Shown: in pieces, positions 1 through 5,361 of the stretch | Layout of the letters: each line of letters begins with the position of its first letter | How positions within the stretch are numbered: the stretch's first letter is position 1 | Assembly: GCA_014238325.1 (NCBI GenBank) | Contig: JABABH010000172.1 | Span: 1 to 6,967 of the forward strand | Direction of reading: 5' to 3' | Length of the DNA stretch: 6,967 nt | Source: Coxiellaceae bacterium | GTDB lineage: Bacteria > Pseudomonadota > Gammaproteobacteria > Coxiellales > Coxiellaceae | The notes under the pieces: model-generated | What the model saw: only the letters and a program-made list of their open reading frames with translations | What the model was told of the DNA's origin: nothing | The model's database searches: none | Made by a program: the position numbers and the translations under genes

Positions 1-15
1 CATAAGGGTCCCTGA
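1..15 (+). CDS. possible 3' end of upstream gene (trmD expected)
   Basis: The frame cat-aag-ggt-ccc-tga ends in a TGA whose last base is the A of the rplS ATG (TGATG overlap). In gammaproteobacteria rplS normally follows trmD in the rpsP-rimM-trmD-rplS operon, so these four codons (HKGP) may be the end of TrmD. Only 15 bases are visible, so the identity rests on expected gene order and not on sequence recognition. Confidence 0.3.
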   Translation, partial: HKGP

Positions 16-377
16 TGAGTAAATTAATACAAGCCGTCGAACAAGAACAAACTGCCCATAAATCGATCCCAAAATTTAAGTCCGGGGACACCGTCACGGT
101 TCAAGTAAAAGTCAAAGAAGGGACTCGTGAGAGAATGCAATCTTTTAAAGGCATCGTCATTGCCAAACGTAATCGCGGGCTCAATTCTTCCTTTACCGTG
201 CGTAAAATATCGCACGGAGAAGGCGTAGAACGAGTCTTTCAAAGCTATAGCCCCATCATTGCCAGCATCAGCGTAGAACAACGTGGGGCCGTCCGACGTG
301 CACAACTATATTATCTACGCAAACTAAAAGGACGAAAAGCAAAAATTAAAGAAAAAATAGCACGACCTAAAAAATAA
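15..377 (+). CDS. rplS: 50S ribosomal protein L19
   Basis: L19 is a component of the large ribosomal subunit, located at the 30S-50S interface. The 120-aa product is full length (about 115 aa in E. coli). It shows the family blocks in order: a KSGDTVTVQVKVKEG segment near residues 22-36, RMQSFKGIVIAKRNRGLNSS in the middle, then SFTVRKISHGEGVERVFQ, and a basic RGAVRRAQLYYLRKLKGRKA tail. The start is supported by AAGGG at 4-8, six bases before ATG, and by overlap with an upstream stop codon, which suggests translational coupling inside the usual trmD-rplS operon. The C-terminus is extended by a few Lys-rich residues (KEKIARPKK). Nothing is broken or unusual. A hairpin at 388-417 follows. Confidence 0.98.
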   Translation: MSKLIQAVEQEQTAHKSIPKFKSGDTVTVQVKVKEGTRERMQSFKGIVIAKRNRGLNSSFTVRKISHGEGVERVFQSYSPIIASISVEQRGAVRRAQLYYLRKLKGRKAKIKEKIARPKK

Positions 378-387
378 TCTATTAAGC

Positions 388-417
388 ATCAGCCAGTAAA
401 AGCACCTACTGGCTGAT
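388..417 (+). terminator. hairpin after rplS, probable transcription end
   Basis: Perfect 11-bp inverted repeat: ATCAGCCAGTA (388-398), an 8-nt loop, then TACTGGCTGAT (407-417), starting 10 nt after the rplS stop. There is no clear T-tract on either side, so this is not a textbook intrinsic terminator. It could be a weak or bidirectional terminator or a 3'-end RNA stabiliser. On the minus strand an open frame from 547 ends with TGA (391-389) inside this stem. Confidence 0.55.
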
Positions 418-547
418 TCCCTAACAGAGTACTAAGCCGGACATCGATGGTATTAGGAGTACCAGGAAGGCTTCGGTTAGAAAAGAAACCATCAGGATAG
501 TCCAAGCCTATGAAGAAAAAGCCTAAGCGGAATATTTGTACCCGTTC
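389..547 (-). pseudogene. orphan open frame without start, possible gene remnant
   Basis: After a TAG at 550-548 the minus strand is open for 52 codons to a TGA at 391-389. The translation has normal-looking composition (for example GLDYPDGFFSNRS, then TPNTIDVRLSTLLGNQPVGA) but contains no ATG and no ribosome binding site. It overlaps the end of copy A (492-787) in another frame, so it may be the frameshifted tail of that degraded gene, or chance. Upstream in the same frame there are further stops. I do not recognise the sequence. Confidence 0.25.
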
Positions 548-620
548 CTAGATATAATAAAGGTATGATTAATCTAAGAGCTTTCAGGAAGAGCCGTAGA
601 ATATCCATATGCGCACGCAT
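492..620 (-). CDS. possible 42-aa hydrophobic peptide inside copy A
   Basis: An ATG at 620-618 is preceded by a near-perfect Shine-Dalgarno, TGAGGAGG (634-627), six bases upstream. It opens a 42-codon frame, starting MRAHMDILRLFLKALRL, that ends at the same TGA as copy A. The peptide is rich in Leu, Ile and Arg and could be membrane-associated. The SD surroundings (GTGAGGAG then GTTATG) resemble the copy B start (GTGAGGAG then GTTATATG), so this may be the displaced or duplicated start of a family member. Short length and location within degraded sequence keep confidence low. Confidence 0.27.
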   Translation of the reverse strand: MRAHMDILRLFLKALRLIIPLLYLGTGTNIPLRLFLHRLGLS

Positions 621-787
621 AACAAACCTCCTCACCATATATTCAAGAGAATATTCCAACAGTCCAAAAAGAACCCAGACGGGCACTATCCAAGGCTCCA
701 GAGGTCGAAATTCAGGAAGATCATTTTCGTCTTCAGTATACCCTTCTTCCTGCAAAGGTCTGGTAATTCAGGACTATTGCTGTCTTC
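492..787 (-). pseudogene. copy A: degraded small membrane-protein gene
   Basis: This is a relative of the small gene at 1143-1346. Reading from about 787 the frame gives DSNSPELPDL, matching ESNSREL of copy B. After the T-run at 754-756 the matching frame moves by one base, and adding a single T would continue as LLQEEGYTEDENDLPEF, comparable to LLQGEECTR in copy B. A hydrophobic stretch follows (WIVPVWVLFGLLEYSLEYMV), probably one TM helix, then a basic and hydrophobic tail to a TGA at 494-492. Copy A lacks the 20 bp that hold the Shine-Dalgarno and ATG in copy B, so it has no recognisable translation start for its conserved N-terminus. Those two lesions make it a likely pseudogene. Function unknown. 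Homology to copy B is clear at the nucleotide level only over the first 24 codon-region bases plus the leader. Confidence 0.5.
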
Positions 788-804
788 ACTGATAAATATT
801 TAAT
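764..804 (-). repeat. duplicated leader module, copy A (deleted form)
   Basis: Pairs with 1317-1377. Bases 764-787 match 1317-1340 at 22 of 24 positions, and TCACTGATAAATATTTAAT (786-804) is identical to 1359-1377. Between the two blocks the other copy holds 20 extra bases (1341-1360) with the SD and ATG. Here those bases are absent, which looks like a small deletion between short TC-ending repeats. Confidence 0.8.
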
Positions 805-831
805 GAAAGCGATGATTTTATTTTCATTATA
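801..831 (-). promoter_or_regulatory. inverted repeat and TATAAT box upstream of copy A
   Basis: TAATGAAA (801-808) and TTTCATTA (822-829) form an 8-bp inverted repeat with a 13-nt spacer. On the minus strand a perfect TATAAT occupies 831-826, overlapping the distal arm. No convincing -35 box is seen 16-18 bp further out. The layout copies that at 1374-1430, though the arm sequences differ. The region is AT-rich, so a chance -10 match is possible. Confidence 0.35.
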
Positions 832-840
832 ATAAAAACA

Positions 841-1020
841 CTATACTACCTTGGCTAGATACTCTTCGCATCGCTCGACACCAACCTCAGGCTGTTCTGC
901 AGTAGTATTCTCAAGAAAGTTAATCCGTCCGGACTTCTCATCATCAGTTTTATCGGATGATGTCTGACCATCATGGATTCGCTTGGGGCCTTCAAGCGTT
1001 TCAGATGGCGATGGCAATGC
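841..1020 (-). pseudogene. C-terminal gene fragment, acidic
   Basis: From tandem in-frame stops TAATAA (1026-1021) the minus strand is open for 59 codons to TAG (843-841). The translation is a polar, acidic stretch (SETLEGPKRIHDGQTSSDKT, then DDEKSGRINFLENTTAEQ) ending GVERCEEYLAKVV. There is no ATG start with an SD, so it reads as the 3' part of a gene whose 5' part is lost. The final ALEECQRRF-like motif resembles the end of the repaired copy B frame (KALEECQRRFT), suggesting, weakly, that it is the tail of another family member. Another frame here is also open (1061 to 855), but its translation looks like a shadow. Confidence 0.4.
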
Positions 1021-1142
1021 TTATTATTCAAAAGAATTTCTAGGTGAATCGACGCTGACACTCTTCTAATGCCTTCTGTATAGTACCCTTATTAACTTCA
1101 TGGGTACTAAAAAAATTAGAAAAACATAAGCCTTTCTGTAGC

Positions 1143-1346
1143 TTAGACAAGAAAGAAGAATCCGGGTTCATTTTGTCGCTCAAAGCATAACAAGAGAACA
1201 GCAAAGGTGATGAGTCCCCATATGGCGATGAGTTTACCCCCTAGGGTGATGAGTTCATCCCATCCATAAAGCCTAGTACACTCTTCTCCTTGTAGAAGTG
1301 TGGCGCCTGCAGCTGATAATTCACGACTATTGCTTTCTTCTTTCAT
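1143..1346 (-). CDS. copy B: small single-TM protein, probably frameshifted
   Basis: Sixty-seven codons starting MKEESNSRELSAAG. The start is well supported: ATG at 1346-1344 with GAGGAG (1360-1355) eight bases upstream; an in-frame GTG at 1355 sits inside the SD and is rejected. The N-terminus is polar and acidic, followed by one hydrophobic helix around residues 38-55 (LIAIWGLITFAVLLLCF). The reading ends after NEPGFFFLV. If one C is removed from the CCC at 1166-1164, the frame continues as PDSSFLSKLQKGLCFSNF and onward for 41 codons to TAG at 1042-1040, giving about 101 aa with a soluble C-terminal part. The longer form looks more like a real protein, so either a recent indel or a sequence error is likely. 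Function unknown; neighbours are related remnants. Confidence 0.5.
   Translation of the reverse strand: MKEESNSRELSAAGATLLQGEECTRLYGWDELITLGGKLIAIWGLITFAVLLLCFERQNEPGFFFLV
1206..1254. repeat. three short in-frame repeats within copy B
   Basis: GGYGATGAGT occurs at 1206-1215, 1224-1233 and 1245-1254. The steps are 18 and 21 bases, both multiples of three. On the minus strand they encode ELIT, KLIA and GLIT, leading into and forming the start of the TM helix. This suggests the membrane segment grew by short internal duplication. Confidence 0.6.
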
Positions 1347-1377
1347 ATAACGCACTCCTCACTGATAAATATTTAAT
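1317..1377 (-). repeat. duplicated leader module, copy B (intact form)
   Basis: Partner of 764-804. It carries the conserved leader TCACTGATAAATATTTAAT (1359-1377), then, within the 20 bases missing from copy A (1341-1360), the SD GAGGAG and the ATG, then the first conserved codons (1340-1317). It marks where translation of the family members begins. Confidence 0.8.
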
Positions 1378-1428
1378 ATACCGCTCGCAAATAAAGATGC
1401 GAAGTGGGTTACTGCGAGCGGTATATTA
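1374..1428. repeat. 16-bp perfect inverted repeat upstream of copy B
   Basis: TAATATACCGCTCGCA (1374-1389) and TGCGAGCGGTATATTA (1413-1428) are exact reverse complements separated by 23 nt. A third TGCGA at 1398-1402 offers an alternative shorter stem with TCGCA at 1385-1389. The arm nearest copy B abuts its conserved leader. The hairpin could terminate the upstream 431-aa gene, fold in the copy B leader RNA, or act as an operator. A T-tract typical of an intrinsic terminator is not present on either strand. Confidence 0.8.
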
Positions 1429-1430
1429 TA
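1425..1430 (-). promoter_or_regulatory. candidate -10 box for copy B
   Basis: A perfect TATAAT (1430-1425) overlaps the outer end of the inverted repeat. It would start a transcript near 1418 with a leader of about 70 nt before the copy B ATG. No good -35 hexamer is visible at the usual spacing, so the call rests on the -10 match and on the same placement upstream of copy A. Confidence 0.3.
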
Positions 1431-1575
1431 TCGATACTCAACAGAAATACATTACTGTTGCCGTGGATAAGAGGCATGATAAAATAAACATGGCTACAGC
1501 CCACTAGACACTTAGAAGCTGCCCTCCCCACCCTGCTTTAGTGTCAAATCTTTCCTAAAGGCATTAAGGGCTCTC
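1429..1575. other. spacer between the 431-aa gene and the copy B leader
   Basis: No gene supported. GACACT (1507-1512) and AGTGTC (1540-1545), with inner AAGC and GCTT, form an imperfect stem about 30 nt after the stop of the 431-aa gene; this might be its terminator but has a large C-rich loop and no T-tract. A plus-strand open stretch ending at 1507 reads plausibly for about 25 codons but has no start signal. Confidence 0.4.
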
Positions 1576-2871
1576 TTAGATGTCACTCAATGAGTTCGAG
1601 CTGAGCCGTGCAGCTCCCGATATTTGATCAGCCTCATATTCCTCAGACCCTTCCGAAGCAGCATCTGGCCACCACCAATTATAAAAAAATCGCCATGCGT
1701 TGTCATACCATGGTTGAGGTGATACTGCTGTTACTTCAGTATCGTCACTCCCTTTAATATTATCTTGTGCTACCTCAATACCATCGAGCACGCTCATTGA
1801 GAAGATTTCTGGGGCTATATCAGCAATAATCTGAGTGAACGACTGATTTCTGATCTCTTCCTGAGGTTGTTTTTTTAATGTCTCGTATAGGTTTGTATAC
1901 TGCTCCCTTGAGAGAGCCTCTAATTTTAAGCATATCTCAACATCCTCGATCCCCAGTTTAGCGCTACCTCGCTCATTAAAGCGTTGTACTAGGGTAAGCA
2001 TCTCGGGATTATCTATCAAAATGTCCGTGATCTTAGTAAAATTTTTTACAATTCCCTCTGCTGCTTCTGAAGATAAGCCCTTGAACTGGGAAGACATGTT
2101 AGATTGAAGTGAAACAAGTAGCTTAGATAGAGATTCTATATTGGGATATTTACTGATCCGTTTCCATAACTCAATTTGCTCTTCTGGAATGAGCTTCAAC
2201 AAGGGTGATAAGGCATATAAAATCTCTTTTTGCTTATCGAGCTCTATTAAAACCTTTCGAGCATTCCACACTGTTAAGCTATCTTTATAGGATAATATTA
2301 ATCGTATACGAGCATCGATAAAAACAGTCACTTGAACAATGTCAGGAGCCCATTTTGAGCTCAAACACTCCTCCAGAAACTTGCTAAGCTGTTGCGGTGT
2401 CTCCCAGTGCTTTGGATCCTTACTGTCTAAAAACCCTTTCAGCGTTCGCAGCTCAGCTTTAGGACGGTCAAGGATAGAAAAAATAGTATGCCAATTGAAT
2501 ACAGACTGATAATGATCTTTGAAGAATAAAATAATATCCCATAAGGACTGTAATGTTTCACTGCCACTTTCGACATACAATTTTAAAAAAATATATAGCG
2601 TTAGTGATTTATTATCGTCAACAACATCCTTAACACAGGAGAGGGCTCTTATAATATTGAGTATAAGACTACCATGTGGCTCAGATAAGTCGATATACTG
2701 AAACGATACGCCTGTCTGCTTGAATAACAGATCACGCAGTTCTTTGCTATGATCAACGCTGCAATCCTGAGCCTTGGATCGGAATAATTTAAATCGCTCT
2801 AAAAATTCACGTATTCTTTCAAGCATCCTATACAAATAGGCGTAGATATTATTCCATAAATGTCCTAACAT
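1576..2871 (-). CDS. unrecognised 431-aa helical protein, candidate secreted effector
   Basis: I do not recognise a family. The protein is Leu- and Lys-rich and appears almost wholly helical, without signal peptide or TM helix. Numbering from a possible TTG start at 2877, residues 1-30 form a likely amphipathic basic helix (YLYRMLERIREFLERFKLF). The middle has degenerate helical units (PEEQIELWKRISKYP near 231-245, SREQYTNLYETLKKQP near 323-338) that might be a HEAT-like solenoid. Near 390-403 there is a Trp cluster (WYDNAWRFFYNWWWP), then a Glu-rich patch (EGSEEYEAD, 409-417) and a Ser-rich end (SSNSLSDI). A Glu patch about 17-25 residues from the end followed by a short Ser/hydrophobic tail resembles the E-block signals of Dot/Icm (type IVB) substrates; this is inference from composition. 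ATG 2871 is preferred over TTG 2877; neither has a good SD. The gene begins 41 nt after the thioesterase stop on the same strand, suggesting co-transcription. Confidence 0.85.
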   Translation of the reverse strand: MLGHLWNNIYAYLYRMLERIREFLERFKLFRSKAQDCSVDHSKELRDLLFKQTGVSFQYIDLSEPHGSLILNIIRALSCVKDVVDDNKSLTLYIFLKLYVESGSETLQSLWDIILFFKDHYQSVFNWHTIFSILDRPKAELRTLKGFLDSKDPKHWETPQQLSKFLEECLSSKWAPDIVQVTVFIDARIRLILSYKDSLTVWNARKVLIELDKQKEILYALSPLLKLIPEEQIELWKRISKYPNIESLSKLLVSLQSNMSSQFKGLSSEAAEGIVKNFTKITDILIDNPEMLTLVQRFNERGSAKLGIEDVEICLKLEALSREQYTNLYETLKKQPQEEIRNQSFTQIIADIAPEIFSMSVLDGIEVAQDNIKGSDDTEVTAVSPQPWYDNAWRFFYNWWWPDAASEGSEEYEADQISGAARLSSNSLSDI

Positions 2872-2912
2872 ATGCAAGAAATGCGATGCATCCGCGCCCG
2901 TTCCCTTGGTGA

Positions 2913-3368
2913 CTAAGTAATACGCCGCTGTCGACGCGCTTTTGCTTCTTCATAACGTCGCTTTTCTGTAGCATTATTGATGGTTAGGGCTTCCACAGGT
3001 TGCGGTTTTAAATTAGCATTCACGGATACCATCGTGACATAGCAAGCATTCGTATACCTTTGCTCGCCGGTCATCAAATTTTCAGCCACGACCTTAATAC
3101 CCACTTCCAGTGAAGTCCGACCGACATAATTCACTGAGGCATAGCAAGTGACCAACTCACCCACATAAACTGGCTGCTTAAATAATACCTGATCCACAGA
3201 TAAGGTGACAACATAAGTCCCCGTATAACGTGCAGCACAAGCATAAGCCACATGATCAATCAGCTTTAAGATATAGCCGCCATGAATATTGCCCGCAAAA
3301 TTAACTTTCTCAGGCGTCATCACCTCAGACATAATCAATGAACGTCGATCAGCTCGGTTGCTACTCAT
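2913..3368 (-). CDS. hotdog-fold acyl-CoA thioesterase (YciA/BACH type)
   Basis: This 151-aa cytosolic enzyme is predicted to hydrolyse acyl-CoA to free fatty acid and CoA. The N-terminal signature is clear: VNFAGNIHGGYILKLIDHVA (22-41), with the Asn-x-His-Gly-Gly loop (27-31) and the likely catalytic Asp38 in LIDH, equivalent to the Asp of the YciA and 4HBT-type thioesterases. A central strand region (VVTLSVDQVLFKQPVYVGE, then YVGRTSLEVGIKV) is typical of the family, as is the basic helical tail (EKRRYEEAKARRQRR). Length is normal for a single hotdog domain; active enzymes of this type are usually hexamers. The ATG overlaps the permease stop by 8 nt (ATGAGTAG), and AAAGGG lies three bases upstream, so translation is probably coupled to the permease. 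Chain-length preference cannot be read from sequence; no true gene symbol is assigned. Confidence 0.93.
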   Translation of the reverse strand: MSSNRADRRSLIMSEVMTPEKVNFAGNIHGGYILKLIDHVAYACAARYTGTYVVTLSVDQVLFKQPVYVGELVTCYASVNYVGRTSLEVGIKVVAENLMTGEQRYTNACYVTMVSVNANLKPQPVEALTINNATEKRRYEEAKARRQRRIT

Positions 3369-4998
3369 GTACCCTTTCCACCAAACCTTCTGATACCTTC
3401 AAGATGGGGTCTCCCTCTACAGGTTCTATTTTATCTAATGTGAGCGCATCAATAAAACGACAGGTCTCACTCGCAGCCAGTCGAAAATGTCGAGCTAATC
3501 CTACAATAATGAGGCAAAAAGGTGCCAACATCATACAATCCCAACCCAAAGGAATAGCATGTTTCCCATGTCCAAAATTACCATAATAAGACATCAGGGT
3601 TAGGCCAATAAAATAAGGCCAAATCCAGATAGATGCGCGCCAATTCAACAGAAACTGCTTCGATTTAGAAAACCAGCGATGGTGCACTAATAAAACACCT
3701 AGGCCAATGATCAACGCAATATCTAACCTCATATTAATTTCCCAACCGCTCCAATATATCATGAGTGTACAGATATAAAAAGCCAGTATGGACCATATCG
3801 TTCCATAGGGTAATCTAAAGGGCCGATGATAATTCGGCGCTTGGACCCGTAAAGTCAATAAGCAAATCGGGCCCACTGCATAAGTTAAAGTCATCAAGGA
3901 GGTTAAAAAGGTAATCATGCTATTCCAACCTGGTAAGGGTGCAAATAAACACATACCTAACACAAAATTAGCCATAATAGAAAATACAGGATTCCCTTGC
4001 ACATTTAATTTTTTAAATATTTCCGGTAATTGCTGGTTCATTCCCATCCCATATAAAGAACGAGCCGCACTGCTGGAATAGATCAGCCCTGCTGCCAATG
4101 GACCAATAATCGCCCCTAAATACACAATAGGCAGCAGTGCTTGCAGATGTTGATCACGTAAGAGTGCCGCTAACGGACTATTCGAGCCATGAAAAGCTAA
4201 TTTCTGTAGTCCAGCCATGCTTCCACCCGGCAATGCAATTAAAAAGGCAACCTGCAATAGTAGATAAATGACTAGACATATCGCAACCGATCCAATAATA
4301 GCGAAGGGTAAGGCGTAATAAGGGCGTTTTGCCTCCCCTGCCATTTCACAAGCTTGCTTGAATCCATTAAAAGCGAATAAAATACCACCTGATGCAACTG
4401 CCGCAAAAACCCCATGAATCCCAAAGGGCATAAAATGAGCCGTTATCATCTGTGTATGCTGTGTCGGCATAAAGCAAGCCAATAAAACCAAAGAAATAAA
4501 TATAGGAATCAATAACTTAAATACTGTTAGGACGTTATTACATAACAACAGCCATCGCAAGGAAAACACATTTAATGCACTAATCAACAGCATTAATATG
4601 CATGCCATACCATAACCATAGCCAGTCAGCCCACCATTTAAATGCACGAGTCCAGGGAAAAAATAACTGATGTACTGCAATACAGCTTGTACTTCAGTCG
4701 GCACTAAAGTGGCATAAGATAGCCATATGATCCAGGAAAAAATAAAACCGACAATACCGCCATGCGTATATTGTGGAATACGGGTACTAGCCCCCGTAAT
4801 AGGAAGCAACGCACATAATTCTGCAAAAACAAAGCCAACAATAATGACACCAACGCCACCAATCACCCAAGATAAAATCGCACCCGGGCCGGCCAGTATG
4901 GAAGTATAATAAACAGCAAATAGCCACCCTGAGCCCAGGATAGCGCTCACTGACGCGAACAGTAATGCAAAGGCAGAGATAGAACGTTTTTTTTCCAC
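3361..4998 (-). CDS. APC-family amino-acid permease, YveA-like
   Basis: An inner-membrane transporter of the amino acid-polyamine-organocation superfamily, 545 aa with about 12 hydrophobic helices. TM1 has the unwound-helix motif GSGWLF (22-27), followed by AGPGAILSWVIGG, FAELCALLPITGAST (58-72) and PQYTHGGIVGF. The TM6 region reads FAFNGFKQACEMAGEAKRP (209-227), the usual substrate-binding and EaKnP region of the superfamily. The N-terminal part resembles Bacillus YveA, an aspartate:proton symporter, so proton-driven uptake of an acidic or other amino acid is plausible, but substrate is inference. A polar C-terminal tail of about 40 residues should be cytoplasmic. The start is GTG at 4998, chosen because GAAGGA (5012-5007) lies eight bases upstream. 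First gene of a minus-strand run, overlapping the thioesterase by 8 nt. Confidence 0.95.
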   Translation of the reverse strand: MEKKRSISAFALLFASVSAILGSGWLFAVYYTSILAGPGAILSWVIGGVGVIIVGFVFAELCALLPITGASTRIPQYTHGGIVGFIFSWIIWLSYATLVPTEVQAVLQYISYFFPGLVHLNGGLTGYGYGMACILMLLISALNVFSLRWLLLCNNVLTVFKLLIPIFISLVLLACFMPTQHTQMITAHFMPFGIHGVFAAVASGGILFAFNGFKQACEMAGEAKRPYYALPFAIIGSVAICLVIYLLLQVAFLIALPGGSMAGLQKLAFHGSNSPLAALLRDQHLQALLPIVYLGAIIGPLAAGLIYSSSAARSLYGMGMNQQLPEIFKKLNVQGNPVFSIMANFVLGMCLFAPLPGWNSMITFLTSLMTLTYAVGPICLLTLRVQAPNYHRPFRLPYGTIWSILAFYICTLMIYWSGWEINMRLDIALIIGLGVLLVHHRWFSKSKQFLLNWRASIWIWPYFIGLTLMSYYGNFGHGKHAIPLGWDCMMLAPFCLIIVGLARHFRLAASETCRFIDALTLDKIEPVEGDPILKVSEGLVERVHE

Positions 4999-5076
4999 AA
5001 ATCTATTCCTTCAAGTGTTACATAATGAATATGCAATGACCTACTATCCCCATCATCGTCAATGCACCCGTCCTAG

Positions 5077-5104
5077 ACTCAGCTGAGCAATCACTCACTC
5101 AGCT
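5077..5104. repeat. ACTCAGCT direct repeat, 20-bp period
   Basis: ACTCAGCT occurs at 5077-5084 and 5097-5104, start to start exactly 20 bp, about two helical turns. The first copy lies in a 10-bp palindrome CTCAGCTGAG (5078-5087). CACTCA (5096-5101) also pairs with TGAGTG (5115-5120). Possible protein-binding site upstream of the permease; short enough to be chance. Confidence 0.35.
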
Positions 5105-5302
5105 ACCTAGAAGATGAGTGTTAGGATACTCGGCCTGTCATCAGTTTTCTAGTGTTCAAAAAAAATATATCCATTATATGAAGAAAACATTAAAGCACTC
5201 TGAAAGAAATAGCCCATCCATAGACGTAGCAACAACCCCTATTGAATTTTTCCGTATCGCCTGTAAGTCTCGCTGATAGCTCCTTGGCAGGTTTTTGTCT
5301 CA

Positions 5303-5330
5303 TTGCTCCTGACATGGAGGACTATATAAT
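5303..5330 (+). promoter_or_regulatory. candidate sigma-70 promoter of polA
   Basis: A perfect -10 TATAAT (5325-5330) lies 16 bp after TTGCTC (5303-5308), which matches only the TTG half of the -35 consensus. It would start transcription near 5337, leaving a leader of about 25 nt before the first polA ATG. Position and -10 quality make it the best polA promoter in the spacer. Confidence 0.5.
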
Positions 5331-5361
5331 AGCAAATATGCTTGAACACACTTAATCAATA

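Larger units (their letters stand above)
4999..5361. other. divergent intergenic region, permease/polA
   Basis: No gene supported in 363 bp. It must contain the start signals for both divergent genes. Visible items are the permease SD (5007-5012), a TTGACG on the minus strand (5062-5057) without a matching -10 at normal spacing, a minus-strand TATAAT (5178-5173) without a good -35, the direct repeat at 5077-5104, and the polA promoter candidate at 5303-5330. The permease promoter cannot be fixed by eye. Confidence 0.6.

Noticed and set aside
24..305. 93-codon minus-strand frame opposite rplS
   Set aside because: Complete antisense shadow of the well-supported rplS gene, with no SD and no family resemblance.
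565..803. Two plus-strand frames of 64 and 75 codons
   Set aside because: They run antisense to the copy A remnant, have low-complexity Ser/Arg composition and no SD; the minus strand explains the region better.
855..1061. 68-codon minus-strand frame starting with GTG
   Set aside because: His/Leu/Arg-rich shadow translation; another minus frame (1020 to 841) gives a more protein-like acidic sequence.
764..1377. CRISPR-like repeat pair
   Set aside because: Only two copies more than 500 bp apart, containing start signals and coding sequence; they are a gene-leader duplication.
1374..1428. Inverted repeat as ends of an insertion sequence or MITE
   Set aside because: Only 23 nt lie between the arms, no target-site duplication or transposase is visible; a hairpin or operator is simpler.
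1298..1507. 69-codon plus-strand frame
   Set aside because: The first half is antisense to copy B and crosses the inverted repeat; the last 25 codons look plausible, but no start or SD supports them.
4999..5361. Small RNA or riboswitch in the permease/polA spacer
   Set aside because: Only weak, short inverted repeats are visible and no terminator; nothing resembles a known riboswitch core.
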